Assembly: GCF_900142735.1 (NCBI RefSeq)
Contig: NZ_FRBY01000003.1
Span: 186,001-250,000, forward strand
Length of the DNA: 64,000 nucleotides
Origin: Flavobacterium saccharophilum
GTDB lineage: Bacteria > Bacteroidota > Bacteroidia > Flavobacteriales > Flavobacteriaceae
Direction of reading: 5' to 3'
Under the pieces are notes generated by a model. The model had not been told where the DNA came from, ran no database searches, and saw nothing but the letters and a program-made list of their open reading frames with translations. Below, in pieces: positions 55,854 through 63,695 of the stretch. The position numbers and the translations under genes were made by a program. Within the stretch, counting starts at the first letter, position 1, and each line of letters begins with the position of its first letter.

Positions 55854-57659
55854 ATGAAAAAAAGCAATCAGGAAACTGCAGATAAAATTACTTTCAAAAA
55901 TTTACGTCGTCTGTATTTTTTTGCACTCTGGACTATTGCTGTAACCATAATTATAAGTCAGGTTTTAGTTCAATACAATTTAAAACAACAGCTTAGCGAT
56001 TCTAAAATCATTAATATTTCAGGAAAGCAGAGAATGCTGAGCCAGAAAATTGTCAAAGAAGTTTTGATTTTACATTATGTTTCTGATACCGCTTCTCAAA
56101 AACAAATTTCCCATTTAAAAAACGTTTTATCTGTTTGGAAAAACAATCAGAATTCACTTGAAAATGGAAGTGATAGCCTGGCTTTTCCGAAAGAAAAAAG
56201 CGAAACGCTTGATAAATTATACCTTGAAATAAAACCTAGTTTCACCAATATTGTAGAAACAACCGATTTATTTCTGCTGAATCTAGAGCAAAAAAACAAC
56301 TTAGCAACAAATCAAAAACTGGTTGAAACCATTCTGAAAAACGAAGGTCTTTTTCTCTCGAAAATGAATCAGATTGTGAGTCAGTACGATCTGGAAGCGC
56401 ACGAAAAAGTCACCGAACAACGCAGAATCGAATATTGGATTTTTGCCTTTACCCTATTGGTTTTGCTTCTGGAGTTTTTCTTCATCTTCAAACCTACTAA
56501 CAAAAAAATCGAGCGACTGATTGCCAAACTTTTATCTTCTGAAAAGAAAGCTTTAAAACTCGCTTACGACACCGAGATTATAAGTGAGATAAAAGAAAAC
56601 TCCGTAAAAGAATTAAAATCCCTGAATTATGCCATGGAAAATACGCTGCTCTATTGCCGTATTGCGCCTGATGGTTCCATCATTCATATTGGAGAAAAAT
56701 TTGCTAAACTTTTAAATTATACCAAGTTTTCTTCCAACAAAAAATTCTCAGAAGTGCTAACTACCGACGAGAAAGAACAACTGAATATTGATCGTATTAT
56801 TTTCGAAAAACAGCGCAGCGGATGGCAGGGCGAAATTAATATTGTCAATAAAGAAGGTCAAAATATTTGGCTGGATTTATCAATGGTTCCGGTTACGATT
56901 AAAAAAGATGAATTAGAACTTTTAATTGTTTGTTTCAATATTACAGAACGCAAAAAAGCACAGCGTGAAGTCGAACGTCTGAATATCGAAAACAGTACCG
57001 AAAAAATCAATCAGCAAAAGGTTATTTCGAGTAAAATTGTTGAGAATCAGGAAAACGAACAAAACCGAATTGCCAAAGAAATCCATGATGGAATTGGGCA
57101 AATGTTAACGGGTTTGAAATTCAGTTTAGAGAGTATCAATCTGGACGACAAGGAAAAATCGGCTCAAAAAATTGAATATCTAAAGAAATTATCGCTCGAT
57201 ATTATCAAAGGCGTTCGCACCGCAACTTTCAATTTAATGCCTCCGGAATTAAGCGATCATGGAATTGTTTCATCTCTGGCAAAACTGACTCAGGAACTTT
57301 CTAAACTAACCGGAAAAGAAATCCTGTTTTACAATAAAACCGATTTTAGCCAACGTTTGGATTCTTTGATCGAAATCAACATCTACCGCCTTACTCAGGA
57401 AGCCATTAATAATGCCATTAAATACGCCGAATCATCGCATATTATTGTACAGCTGTCGCACAGCAATTCTTTACTAAGTATTATTGTAGACGACAATGGT
57501 AAAGGTTTTGATGTAGCCGCTGTCGATAAAAAACGCAACAGCGAATCCGGAATGGGAATGTTGTTTATGAAAGAAAGAATTCAATATATAAATGGGCGCG
57601 TTTTCTTCAAATCGATTCCGGGTGAAGGGACAAGGATTACTTTTAATATACCAATTTGA
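55854..57659 (+). CDS. NarX-like sensor histidine kinase (nitrate/nitrite sensing candidate)
   Basis: A 601-residue membrane kinase. Transmembrane 1 is about 21-40 and transmembrane 2 about 194-212. The periplasmic helical sensor between them opens with NISGKQRMLSQKIVKEVL (about 54-71), a line like the nitrate-binding P-box of NarX/NarQ and PilJ-type domains. A PAS domain (about 258-370) and a HisKA_3 domain with His411 in AKEIHDGIGQML follow, then an HATPase domain with NNAIKYAESS and DDNGKGFD. It should phosphorylate the NarL-like regulator encoded 358 bases downstream. The ligand, nitrate or nitrite, is inferred from sensor type and context. Confidence 0.88.
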   Translation: MKKSNQETADKITFKNLRRLYFFALWTIAVTIIISQVLVQYNLKQQLSDSKIINISGKQRMLSQKIVKEVLILHYVSDTASQKQISHLKNVLSVWKNNQNSLENGSDSLAFPKEKSETLDKLYLEIKPSFTNIVETTDLFLLNLEQKNNLATNQKLVETILKNEGLFLSKMNQIVSQYDLEAHEKVTEQRRIEYWIFAFTLLVLLLEFFFIFKPTNKKIERLIAKLLSSEKKALKLAYDTEIISEIKENSVKELKSLNYAMENTLLYCRIAPDGSIIHIGEKFAKLLNYTKFSSNKKFSEVLTTDEKEQLNIDRIIFEKQRSGWQGEINIVNKEGQNIWLDLSMVPVTIKKDELELLIVCFNITERKKAQREVERLNIENSTEKINQQKVISSKIVENQENEQNRIAKEIHDGIGQMLTGLKFSLESINLDDKEKSAQKIEYLKKLSLDIIKGVRTATFNLMPPELSDHGIVSSLAKLTQELSKLTGKEILFYNKTDFSQRLDSLIEINIYRLTQEAINNAIKYAESSHIIVQLSHSNSLLSIIVDDNGKGFDVAAVDKKRNSESGMGMLFMKERIQYINGRVFFKSIPGEGTRITFNIPI

Positions 57660-57950
57660 ATAATTAGATAATTTGCCAATTAGATAATTAGATAATTTCC
57701 CGTTGTATATATCAATGACACGCGAAACTCCGCAATCAAAATCTCCAATCTTTGTCGATCCACAAGTGTGATCTCTCCTTCGTCGAGATGACAAGTTTGC
57801 GCAAAAAAATAACCAAATAACAAAGTTGTTTTCACATTATCTAATTATCTAATTGCCACATTATCTAATTAAACAATTCTCACATTATCTAATTAAACAA
57901 TTCTCACATTATCTAATTATCTAATTGACCCATTATCTAATTTAAAAAAT
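57660..57950. repeat. TAGATAATT repeat arms enclosing a decayed GTCGAGATGACA element
   Basis: Left arm, on the plus strand: several AATTAGATAATT units (57661-57697). Right side: a run of TTATCTAATT units separated by GCCACA, AAACAATTCTCACA and similar (57838-57945), the inverted form. Between them (about 57714-57792) lies a worn copy of the GTCATTCCGA palindrome family (CAATGACACGCGAAACTCCG ... CTCCTTCGTCGAGATGACA). Two unrelated repeats are again nested. The right side contains near-perfect tandem copies of a 23-base unit. Confidence 0.7.
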
Positions 57951-57989
57951 TACGTATATTAGCATCTTCTTTATAGATGAATATACGTA
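57951..57989 (+). promoter_or_regulatory. Two TACGTA sites upstream of the NarL-like gene
   Basis: TACGTA at 57951-57956 and 57984-57989, 33 bases apart (about three turns), in front of the ATG at 58018. Matches the hexamer before nirB and narK; suggests autoregulation. Confidence 0.55.
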
Positions 57990-58017
57990 AAAATTCAGAA
58001 TCAAAATTAAGTAAAAT

Positions 58018-58677
58018 ATGAGTGCTACTATTCGAGTTGTCCTGGCAGATGATCATGTATTTGTAAGAGATGGAATAAAATCTTTACTGGAAAACGAAGC
58101 AAACATTGAGGTTGTGGGCGAAGCTATTGATGGTGCCGATGCTCTTGAAGTTGTCGCTGACAGTAAACCCGATTTACTTATAGTAGATATTCGTATGCCA
58201 AACTTAACCGGTATCGAGGTAGTAGAAAAACTTAGAAGCGACAATAATGAGGTAAAAATCATTATGCTTTCGATGCATGAATCAGAGGAATACGTATTAA
58301 AATCAATAAAAGCCGGAGCCGATGGTTATTTATTGAAAGGTTCAAGCAAAGAAGAATTTCTAAAGGCCCTTCATACTGTTGCTGCAGGTGGAAAATATTT
58401 CAGTGGAGATATTTCCTCTATACTTATTGGACAATTGACAAACTCTTCTGCTTCATTAGAACCTAAGCAAAATTTAGGTGAAGAAATGATGATCACCAAA
58501 AGAGAAAAAGAAATCCTGACACTTTTATTATCCGGAAAAGGAAACAAAGAAATTGCCGAAGCTCTTGATATCAGCAAGCGTACTGCAGAAGTACATCGTT
58601 TTAACCTGATGAAAAAATTGAAAGTAAAAAATCTAATGGAACTTTCTAATAAAGCGACTGAGTATTCCTTACTATAG
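58018..58677 (+). CDS. NarL/FixJ-type response regulator
   Basis: A 219-residue regulator. The receiver domain (about 5-120) has the acidic pocket ADDH (10-13), phospho-acceptor Asp57 in LLIVDIRMPN, and the switch residues in MLSMHESEEY and KAGADGYLLKGSS. The C-terminal LuxR/GerE-type helix-turn-helix (about 155-215) reads ITKREKEILTLLLSGKGNKE and IAEALDISKRTAEVHRFNLM. It is the obvious partner of the NarX-like kinase upstream and the best candidate to bind the TACGTA palindromes at nirB, narK and its own promoter. Confidence 0.92.
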   Translation: MSATIRVVLADDHVFVRDGIKSLLENEANIEVVGEAIDGADALEVVADSKPDLLIVDIRMPNLTGIEVVEKLRSDNNEVKIIMLSMHESEEYVLKSIKAGADGYLLKGSSKEEFLKALHTVAAGGKYFSGDISSILIGQLTNSSASLEPKQNLGEEMMITKREKEILTLLLSGKGNKEIAEALDISKRTAEVHRFNLMKKLKVKNLMELSNKATEYSLL

Positions 58678-58682
58678 AAAAC

Positions 58683-58741
58683 TACGTATAATTACGTAAT
58701 TATTTTTCAAAAACTGCGAAAACGCAGTTTTTAACTACGTT
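58683..58741 (+). promoter_or_regulatory. TACGTA sites and hairpin upstream of narK
   Basis: TACGTA at 58683-58688 and 58693-58698, one helical turn apart, and TACGTT at 58736-58741. Between them lies a perfect 10-bp hairpin, AAAAACTGCG / CGCAGTTTTT (58709-58732, loop AAAA), which can end the regulator's transcript. The narK ATG is at 58776. Confidence 0.6.
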
Positions 58742-58775
58742 ATAGTACTTATTTTTGTTAAAAAATATAAGTGCT

Positions 58776-60254
58776 ATGAAAATTACAAACTCACTCTCGC
58801 AATCACACAAAATTTTATTCTTAAATACCCTGGCTTTTACCGTGTGTTTCGCCTGTTGGACTTTAAATGGTGTTTTAGTAACCTTTTTAGTAGATAATGG
58901 TATTTTTCACTGGAGCGTTGTTCAGGTGGGCTGGCTGCTTGGAATTCCAATTCTAACCGGATCTATTATGCGTTTGCCAATTGGTATTTTGACGGATAAA
59001 TTTGGCGGAAAATATGTTTTTTCACTGTTACTCCTACTCTGCTCGATTCCGTTGTTTTTATTGCCTCTTGCAGATAGTTTTATAACATTCGCTTTACTAA
59101 GCTTTTTATTCGGAATGGTCGGTACGAGTTTTGCCGTGGGTATTGGATATACTTCTATCTGGTATCCTAAAGAATGGCAAGGACGCGCTTTAGGAATCTT
59201 CGGAATGGGAAATGCCGGTGCTGCAATCACTACTTTTTTAGCACCATCCTTATTGAATCATTTTGCTATCCAAGATCCTCAAAACGGCTGGAAAATATTG
59301 CCTGTAATCTATGGTGTAGCATTGGTCGTTATTGGAATTGCCTTTTTAATATTCGCTAAGAACAAAAAAATAGAAAACAATACCAAAAGCGTTTCTCAAA
59401 TGCTTCAGTCTTTAAAATCTGCCCGAGTTTGGCGATTCGGAGCATATTACTTTTTAGTTTTCGGATGTTTCGTGGCGTATTCACAATGGTTGTTGCCAAA
59501 TTTCATGAACGTGTATCAAACGAGTTTGGTAATGGGCGGATTGTTTGCAACGCTTTTCAGTTTACCATCGGGTGTTATCAGAGCTTTTGGTGGCTATTTA
59601 TCAGATAAATTTGGAGCACGAAAAGTGATGTATTGGGTTTTGAGTTCTTCTGTTGTTTTAAGTGCTTTATTAATGATTCCGAAAATGGAAATCACAACTA
59701 CAGGACCAGGAGTTTTGGCTACCAAAAAAGGAACGATTACAGAAGTTTCAAATGAAAAAATAAAAATTGGCGATACTGACTTTGCTGTTGCTCAAAAAAA
59801 GGAAAATGATACCGAAGATGCTATTTTTCCAACCAAAACTTCCTGGCAGCAAGTTGTAGTGCAACAAAACCAAACAGTGAAGAAAAAAGAGCTTCTGGCT
59901 AAAGGAATCACGGTAATTAAATTCGATGCCAATATGTGGGTTTTTCTTGTATTAGTAATTTTAATTGGAATTTCGTGGGGGATTGGAAAAGCAGCGGTTT
60001 ACAAACATATTCCAGAATACTTCCCGACAGAAGTGGGTGTTGTTGGCGGAATGGTTGGCATGATTGGTGGATTAGGCGGTTTCTTTGGACCGATTATTTT
60101 TGGCTACCTATTAACTTCAACCGGAATCTGGTCTAGTTCATGGATTTTCATTCTTGTTTTTTCCGCTATTTGTTTGATTTGGATGCATTATACCATCACT
60201 AAAATTATGAACGAAAAACAACCTATTTTATCCCGTGTTATTGATCGTAATTAA
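58776..60254 (+). CDS. narK: NarK-type nitrate/nitrite MFS transporter with an inserted domain
   Basis: A 492-residue inner-membrane transporter from the ATG at 58776 (a TTG seven codons upstream opens the frame). Twelve membrane helices; the nitrate signature is GMGNAGAAITTFLAP, and the MFS motifs GILTDKFGGKY and GYLSDKFGARK mark loops 2-3 and 8-9. Between helices 9 and 10, about residues 304-383, lies an extra hydrophilic, strand-rich stretch (59685-59925; GTITEVSNEKIKIGDTDF, then VVVQQNQTVKKKELLAKG) that looks like a barrel-sandwich fold and should face the periplasm. It imports nitrate or nitrite for NirBD. Confidence 0.92.
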   Translation: MKITNSLSQSHKILFLNTLAFTVCFACWTLNGVLVTFLVDNGIFHWSVVQVGWLLGIPILTGSIMRLPIGILTDKFGGKYVFSLLLLLCSIPLFLLPLADSFITFALLSFLFGMVGTSFAVGIGYTSIWYPKEWQGRALGIFGMGNAGAAITTFLAPSLLNHFAIQDPQNGWKILPVIYGVALVVIGIAFLIFAKNKKIENNTKSVSQMLQSLKSARVWRFGAYYFLVFGCFVAYSQWLLPNFMNVYQTSLVMGGLFATLFSLPSGVIRAFGGYLSDKFGARKVMYWVLSSSVVLSALLMIPKMEITTTGPGVLATKKGTITEVSNEKIKIGDTDFAVAQKKENDTEDAIFPTKTSWQQVVVQQNQTVKKKELLAKGITVIKFDANMWVFLVLVILIGISWGIGKAAVYKHIPEYFPTEVGVVGGMVGMIGGLGGFFGPIIFGYLLTSTGIWSSSWIFILVFSAICLIWMHYTITKIMNEKQPILSRVIDRN

Positions 60255-60344
60255 TGTCTTCTTCCTTATCAAAATTATGACATTTGTCAGTTAAAAAATA
60301 ATCCGATTCCTATAATATTGCGACTTATTTTAATAAATCACAAT

Positions 60345-61607
60345 ATGAAAAAATCAGGAATAATTCTTTTAGCGATGATGGGGATGATCACAGCAGGTGT
60401 ACAGGCACAAGAATTAGAGGCAAATTTACAAATCAGACCCCGTTTTGAATATCGAAATGGGTACAGAACACTTTTACCAGAAGGTCAGGAAGGTACGTCT
60501 CAAATTTCGCAGCGTTCGAGATTAAATTTTAATTACAAGCAAGACCAGTTAAGTACAAAATTAACGTTGCAAAATATCAGAACCTGGGGAGATGTTCCTA
60601 CCACAACACTTGCTGATAAAAATAGCATTGCCCTTTTTGAAGCCTGGGCGCAATATGATATAACTGAGAAATGGAGTGCACGTATAGGCCGACAATTATT
60701 AGCCTACGATAATCAACGTATTATGGCCGAAATGGATTGGGCACAACAAGGACAAAGTCATGATGCAGTAGTGGTTTCTTTTCATCCTGAAAATCATCAA
60801 TTGGATTTAGGAGCAGCTTATAATTCAACTGCAGAAAATATCATTCAGACGCCCTATACGGTGACAAATTACAAAGCGATGCAATATGCATGGTATCATT
60901 CTAATTATGAAAATTTTGGTGCCAGCTTATTGTTTTTGAATACAGGTTATGAATACGCAAATACGCAAGCAAAGTTATTGGTTGATTACAAACAAACTTT
61001 TGGAACGTATCTAACGTACAAAACCAAAAAAATTGACACAAATCTTGGTCTGTACGGTCAAACCGGAAAAAGTGCTGACAAACAAGTAAGCGCCTGGTAT
61101 ACCGGAGGTAGTTTTGGATATACTGTAACCGATTCTTTTAAAGCTTGTCTAGGTTACGAATTTTTATCAGGAAAAGACACAAACGATAAAAGTACTGTCA
61201 TCAAATCTTTTTCTCCTATTTTCGGTAACAATCATGCTTACAATGGCTTTATGGATTATTTTTATGTGGGTAATTACCAAAATACAATGGGTTTAGAAGA
61301 TGCTTATTTAAAACTGAATTATACCAGCAACAAATGGCAATTTGCTTTGATTCCACATGTATTTAATACTCCAAATAAAATTGTAAACCCAATTAAAAAT
61401 GAAGAATTGAAACATTATTTAGGAACTGAAATTGATTTTACAACCGGTTATAATTTCAAAAAAGACATTACACTTACGGGAGGTTATTCTCAAATGTTTG
61501 GCTCTAAAACGTTGGAATTTTTAAAAGCTGGTGACGCAGGTCATACCAACAATTGGGCGTGGATGATAGTTTCTGTGAATCCCAGAATTTTTAGTTGGAA
61601 AAAATAG
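60345..61607 (+). CDS. Outer-membrane porin of the alginate-export/nitrate-porin type
   Basis: A 420-residue outer-membrane beta-barrel from the ATG at 60345 (MKKSGIILLAMMGMITAGVQ, signal cleavage after AQA); the upstream frame start at 60318 is not signal-like. It has the alginate_exp-type start LEANLQIRPRFEYRNGYRTL, the SQRSRLNFNY line and SARIGRQLLAYDNQRIM, then alternating strands ending in Trp-Lys-Lys. It follows narK by 90 bases. Its position suggests a general anion or nitrate pore for the cluster. Confidence 0.85.
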   Translation: MKKSGIILLAMMGMITAGVQAQELEANLQIRPRFEYRNGYRTLLPEGQEGTSQISQRSRLNFNYKQDQLSTKLTLQNIRTWGDVPTTTLADKNSIALFEAWAQYDITEKWSARIGRQLLAYDNQRIMAEMDWAQQGQSHDAVVVSFHPENHQLDLGAAYNSTAENIIQTPYTVTNYKAMQYAWYHSNYENFGASLLFLNTGYEYANTQAKLLVDYKQTFGTYLTYKTKKIDTNLGLYGQTGKSADKQVSAWYTGGSFGYTVTDSFKACLGYEFLSGKDTNDKSTVIKSFSPIFGNNHAYNGFMDYFYVGNYQNTMGLEDAYLKLNYTSNKWQFALIPHVFNTPNKIVNPIKNEELKHYLGTEIDFTTGYNFKKDITLTGGYSQMFGSKTLEFLKAGDAGHTNNWAWMIVSVNPRIFSWKK

Positions 61608-61636
61608 TTTTTCTTTAAAATTAAGTTAGATATTTT

Positions 61637-61673
61637 ACCCTTTTCCTATTTCGGAAAAGGGTCTTTTTTTTTC
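61637..61673 (+). terminator. Terminator after the porin gene
   Basis: A perfect 10-bp stem ACCCTTTTCC / GGAAAAGGGT with a 6-base loop and a long T-tract. Nearly the same sequence is used again at 62169-62204. Confidence 0.85.
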
Positions 61674-61745
61674 TCTTAATAAATTGTTATTATTTGCTTT
61701 AATTAATTATATTTGAATCGATTATGAACCCCCAATTCTATCCAA

Positions 61746-62111
61746 ATGAAACAATTTTTAAAACTATCTATGTTGACATTTTTTGTCACACACACTGGCA
61801 TTGGTCAAAAATTCAATGACACTTTAATTTCAAAAAACTCAGAAATTAATTTTGCAAAAACACAAAAAAGAGGAATTAAAAAAAACAACATTATTTATTA
61901 TGTTGAAAACGATCTACAAACCATATCTGCCTACAAAGGAAGCAAATTGAAATGGCAAACTAATGTAATTTCTATTTGCGGAAAACCAAAAAATGGAAAT
62001 CCAGAAATAAGATATGTAGGCTATAATACAGACAAATTGCTTATCGTTATGGGAAAACATAACTTTGCAGAAATTGACATCAATAATGGTATAACAAAAC
62101 TTGTGGGTTAA
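61746..62111 (+). CDS. Small exported protein, unknown
   Basis: A 121-residue protein with a signal peptide (MKQFLKLSMLTFFVTHTGIG, cleavage near residue 20). The mature part looks like one or two beta-propeller-type strands: NIIYYVENDLQTISAYKGSK then KWQTNVISICG and IRYVGYNTDKLLIVMGKHN, reminiscent of a PQQ-like repeat fragment (KxxWQTN). No family recognised. It has its own terminator downstream. Confidence 0.6.
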   Translation: MKQFLKLSMLTFFVTHTGIGQKFNDTLISKNSEINFAKTQKRGIKKNNIIYYVENDLQTISAYKGSKLKWQTNVISICGKPKNGNPEIRYVGYNTDKLLIVMGKHNFAEIDINNGITKLVG

Positions 62112-62168
62112 GATTAAAAAGTTCAAAGCTATATTTAATCCAATCTTCTAAAATATACATTTTCAATT

Positions 62169-62204
62169 TACCCTTTTTCAGTTTTGGAAAAGGGTATTTT
62201 TTTT
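62169..62204 (+). terminator. Terminator after the small exported protein
   Basis: TACCCTTTT / AAAAGGGTA, 9-bp stem with a 10-base loop and a T-tract. Closely similar to the terminator at 61637. Confidence 0.8.
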
Positions 62205-62248
62205 ATTTGCATAAATTATTTTGCAGTTTTTATTGATATATTTGGTAT

Positions 62249-62947
62249 ATGAAGAGAATTATAAAAGTAATATTCATGCTAGTAGTTATTCTTTTTTCTA
62301 GCTGTGAAAAGAAAGTTACAGATTTAGAATTTGAGAAAAATGTAATGACTGAAATTTTCCCAAGTTTAATCGATTCAACTTGTATTGATATAAGATTATA
62401 TACCAATTTTCCACCAGAATACGGAGAATCAATATATGATAAAACAGGTCATTATATTGGCGTTGACAGCACAAAAGCTACGAAAGAACAGGAGCAAAAA
62501 TTGTTAGAATGGAAAATCAATACAGAAAAAATTAAGAAAGACACTTCTAAAATTATTGTTGCATTTGATCCAGTTATAAAAGACAGCCATGAAGACCTCA
62601 ATAAAGATTTTCAAAAACACTTCAAAACGCAGATCGTCAAATTAAAAGACAAAAACAGTGAATACCTGTTTGAATTTGAAAACATTAAACTTCACAATAA
62701 ATTTGCACTTAAAAATATTTCTCAATTTCCAAAAGAAAGGGGTGTAATTTGGCAAACTAAATACAACTTTCTATTTTCAGGAGTGGTTTTTTTTTCAAGA
62801 ATACAATTCGATAAGGATAAAAAATTCGGAATATTAGATGGTGGTTTTGCTTGCGGAAGGCTTTGTGGACAAGGATTTAGAATTTATATTAAAAAAGTCA
62901 ATAATAAATGGATTATTGATGAAGTTGAAGGAACTTGGATTGCCTAA
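62249..62947 (+). CDS. Lipoprotein of unknown function
   Basis: A 232-residue lipoprotein, lipid Cys in VVILFSSCEKKV (about residue 19). The mature part has a conserved-looking start (FEKNVMTEIFPSLIDSTC) and a C-terminal half with GVIWQTKYNFLFSGVVFFSR, GGFACGRLCGQGFRIYIKKV and NNKWIIDEVEGTWIA. This resembles Bacteroidota exported proteins seen in small tandem families. Two cysteines (ACGRLCG) could form a disulfide. Function unknown. Confidence 0.65.
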   Translation: MKRIIKVIFMLVVILFSSCEKKVTDLEFEKNVMTEIFPSLIDSTCIDIRLYTNFPPEYGESIYDKTGHYIGVDSTKATKEQEQKLLEWKINTEKIKKDTSKIIVAFDPVIKDSHEDLNKDFQKHFKTQIVKLKDKNSEYLFEFENIKLHNKFALKNISQFPKERGVIWQTKYNFLFSGVVFFSRIQFDKDKKFGILDGGFACGRLCGQGFRIYIKKVNNKWIIDEVEGTWIA

Positions 62948-62978
62948 TCTTTTATTCTCTTTTTAATTTTTTTTATAA

Positions 62979-63692
62979 ATGAAACTCATAAACTGGAATT
63001 GCAACATGGCGTTCAGAAAAAAGGCAGCATTCATTCTGCCGTACAATCCTGATATTGTCGTAATTTCTGAGTGTGAAAATCCTGAAAAACTAAAATTCCC
63101 AGCCGACACAAAATTACCAACAGATATTCTTTGGTATGGTACAAATCCGCATAAAGGTATTGGCGTTTTTTCTTATGGTGAATATCGGTTTCGATTGCTC
63201 GATTGTCATAATCCGAGCTTTAAAAACATTCTTCCTATTGCCGTTTCTGGCGGAACAATTGACTTTACTTTGTTTGCAGTTTGGGCCAATAATCCTGAAG
63301 ATAAAGACGGACAATACGTCACTCAGGTCTGGAAAGCCATCAATTATTACGAAGATCTAATTAGAGAGACCAAAACGATTTTAATTGGTGATTTCAACAG
63401 CAATACCATTTGGGACAAACCACGTCGGGAAGGAAACCATACTACAGTGGTAAACAAACTCGAAGCAAAGAAAATCTACAGTACCTATCACAAATATTTC
63501 AATCAAATTCAGGGTAAAGAAGAGCATCCTACTTTGTATCTTTATCGTCATGAAAACAAACCTTATCATCTGGATTATTGTTTTGCATCAAATGATTTTA
63601 TAGAAGTCCTGGACCATGTTGAAATTGGAACTTATCACGACTGGACGATGCACAGTGACCACAAGCCTTTAATTATTAACTTTAATCTATAA
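62979..63692 (+). CDS. Endonuclease/exonuclease/phosphatase-fold hydrolase
   Basis: A 237-residue protein of the EEP (DNase I/sphingomyelinase-like) superfamily, cytosolic as no signal is seen. Key motifs: INWNCNMAFRKK at the start (metal-side Asn), VISECENPE (metal Glu), GDFNSNTIW (Asp-x-Asn) and the closing MHSDHKPLIINF (catalytic Asp-His). The substrate, nucleic acid or a phosphodiester, is not identifiable. The next gene begins four bases after its stop. Confidence 0.85.
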   Translation: MKLINWNCNMAFRKKAAFILPYNPDIVVISECENPEKLKFPADTKLPTDILWYGTNPHKGIGVFSYGEYRFRLLDCHNPSFKNILPIAVSGGTIDFTLFAVWANNPEDKDGQYVTQVWKAINYYEDLIRETKTILIGDFNSNTIWDKPRREGNHTTVVNKLEAKKIYSTYHKYFNQIQGKEEHPTLYLYRHENKPYHLDYCFASNDFIEVLDHVEIGTYHDWTMHSDHKPLIINFNL

Positions 63693-63695
63693 ATA

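Noticed and set aside
57838..57945. Possible small CRISPR array or replication iterons
   Set aside because: Units are short and irregularly spaced, there are no cas or replication genes, and inverted copies at 57661-57697 show it is an inverted-repeat element.
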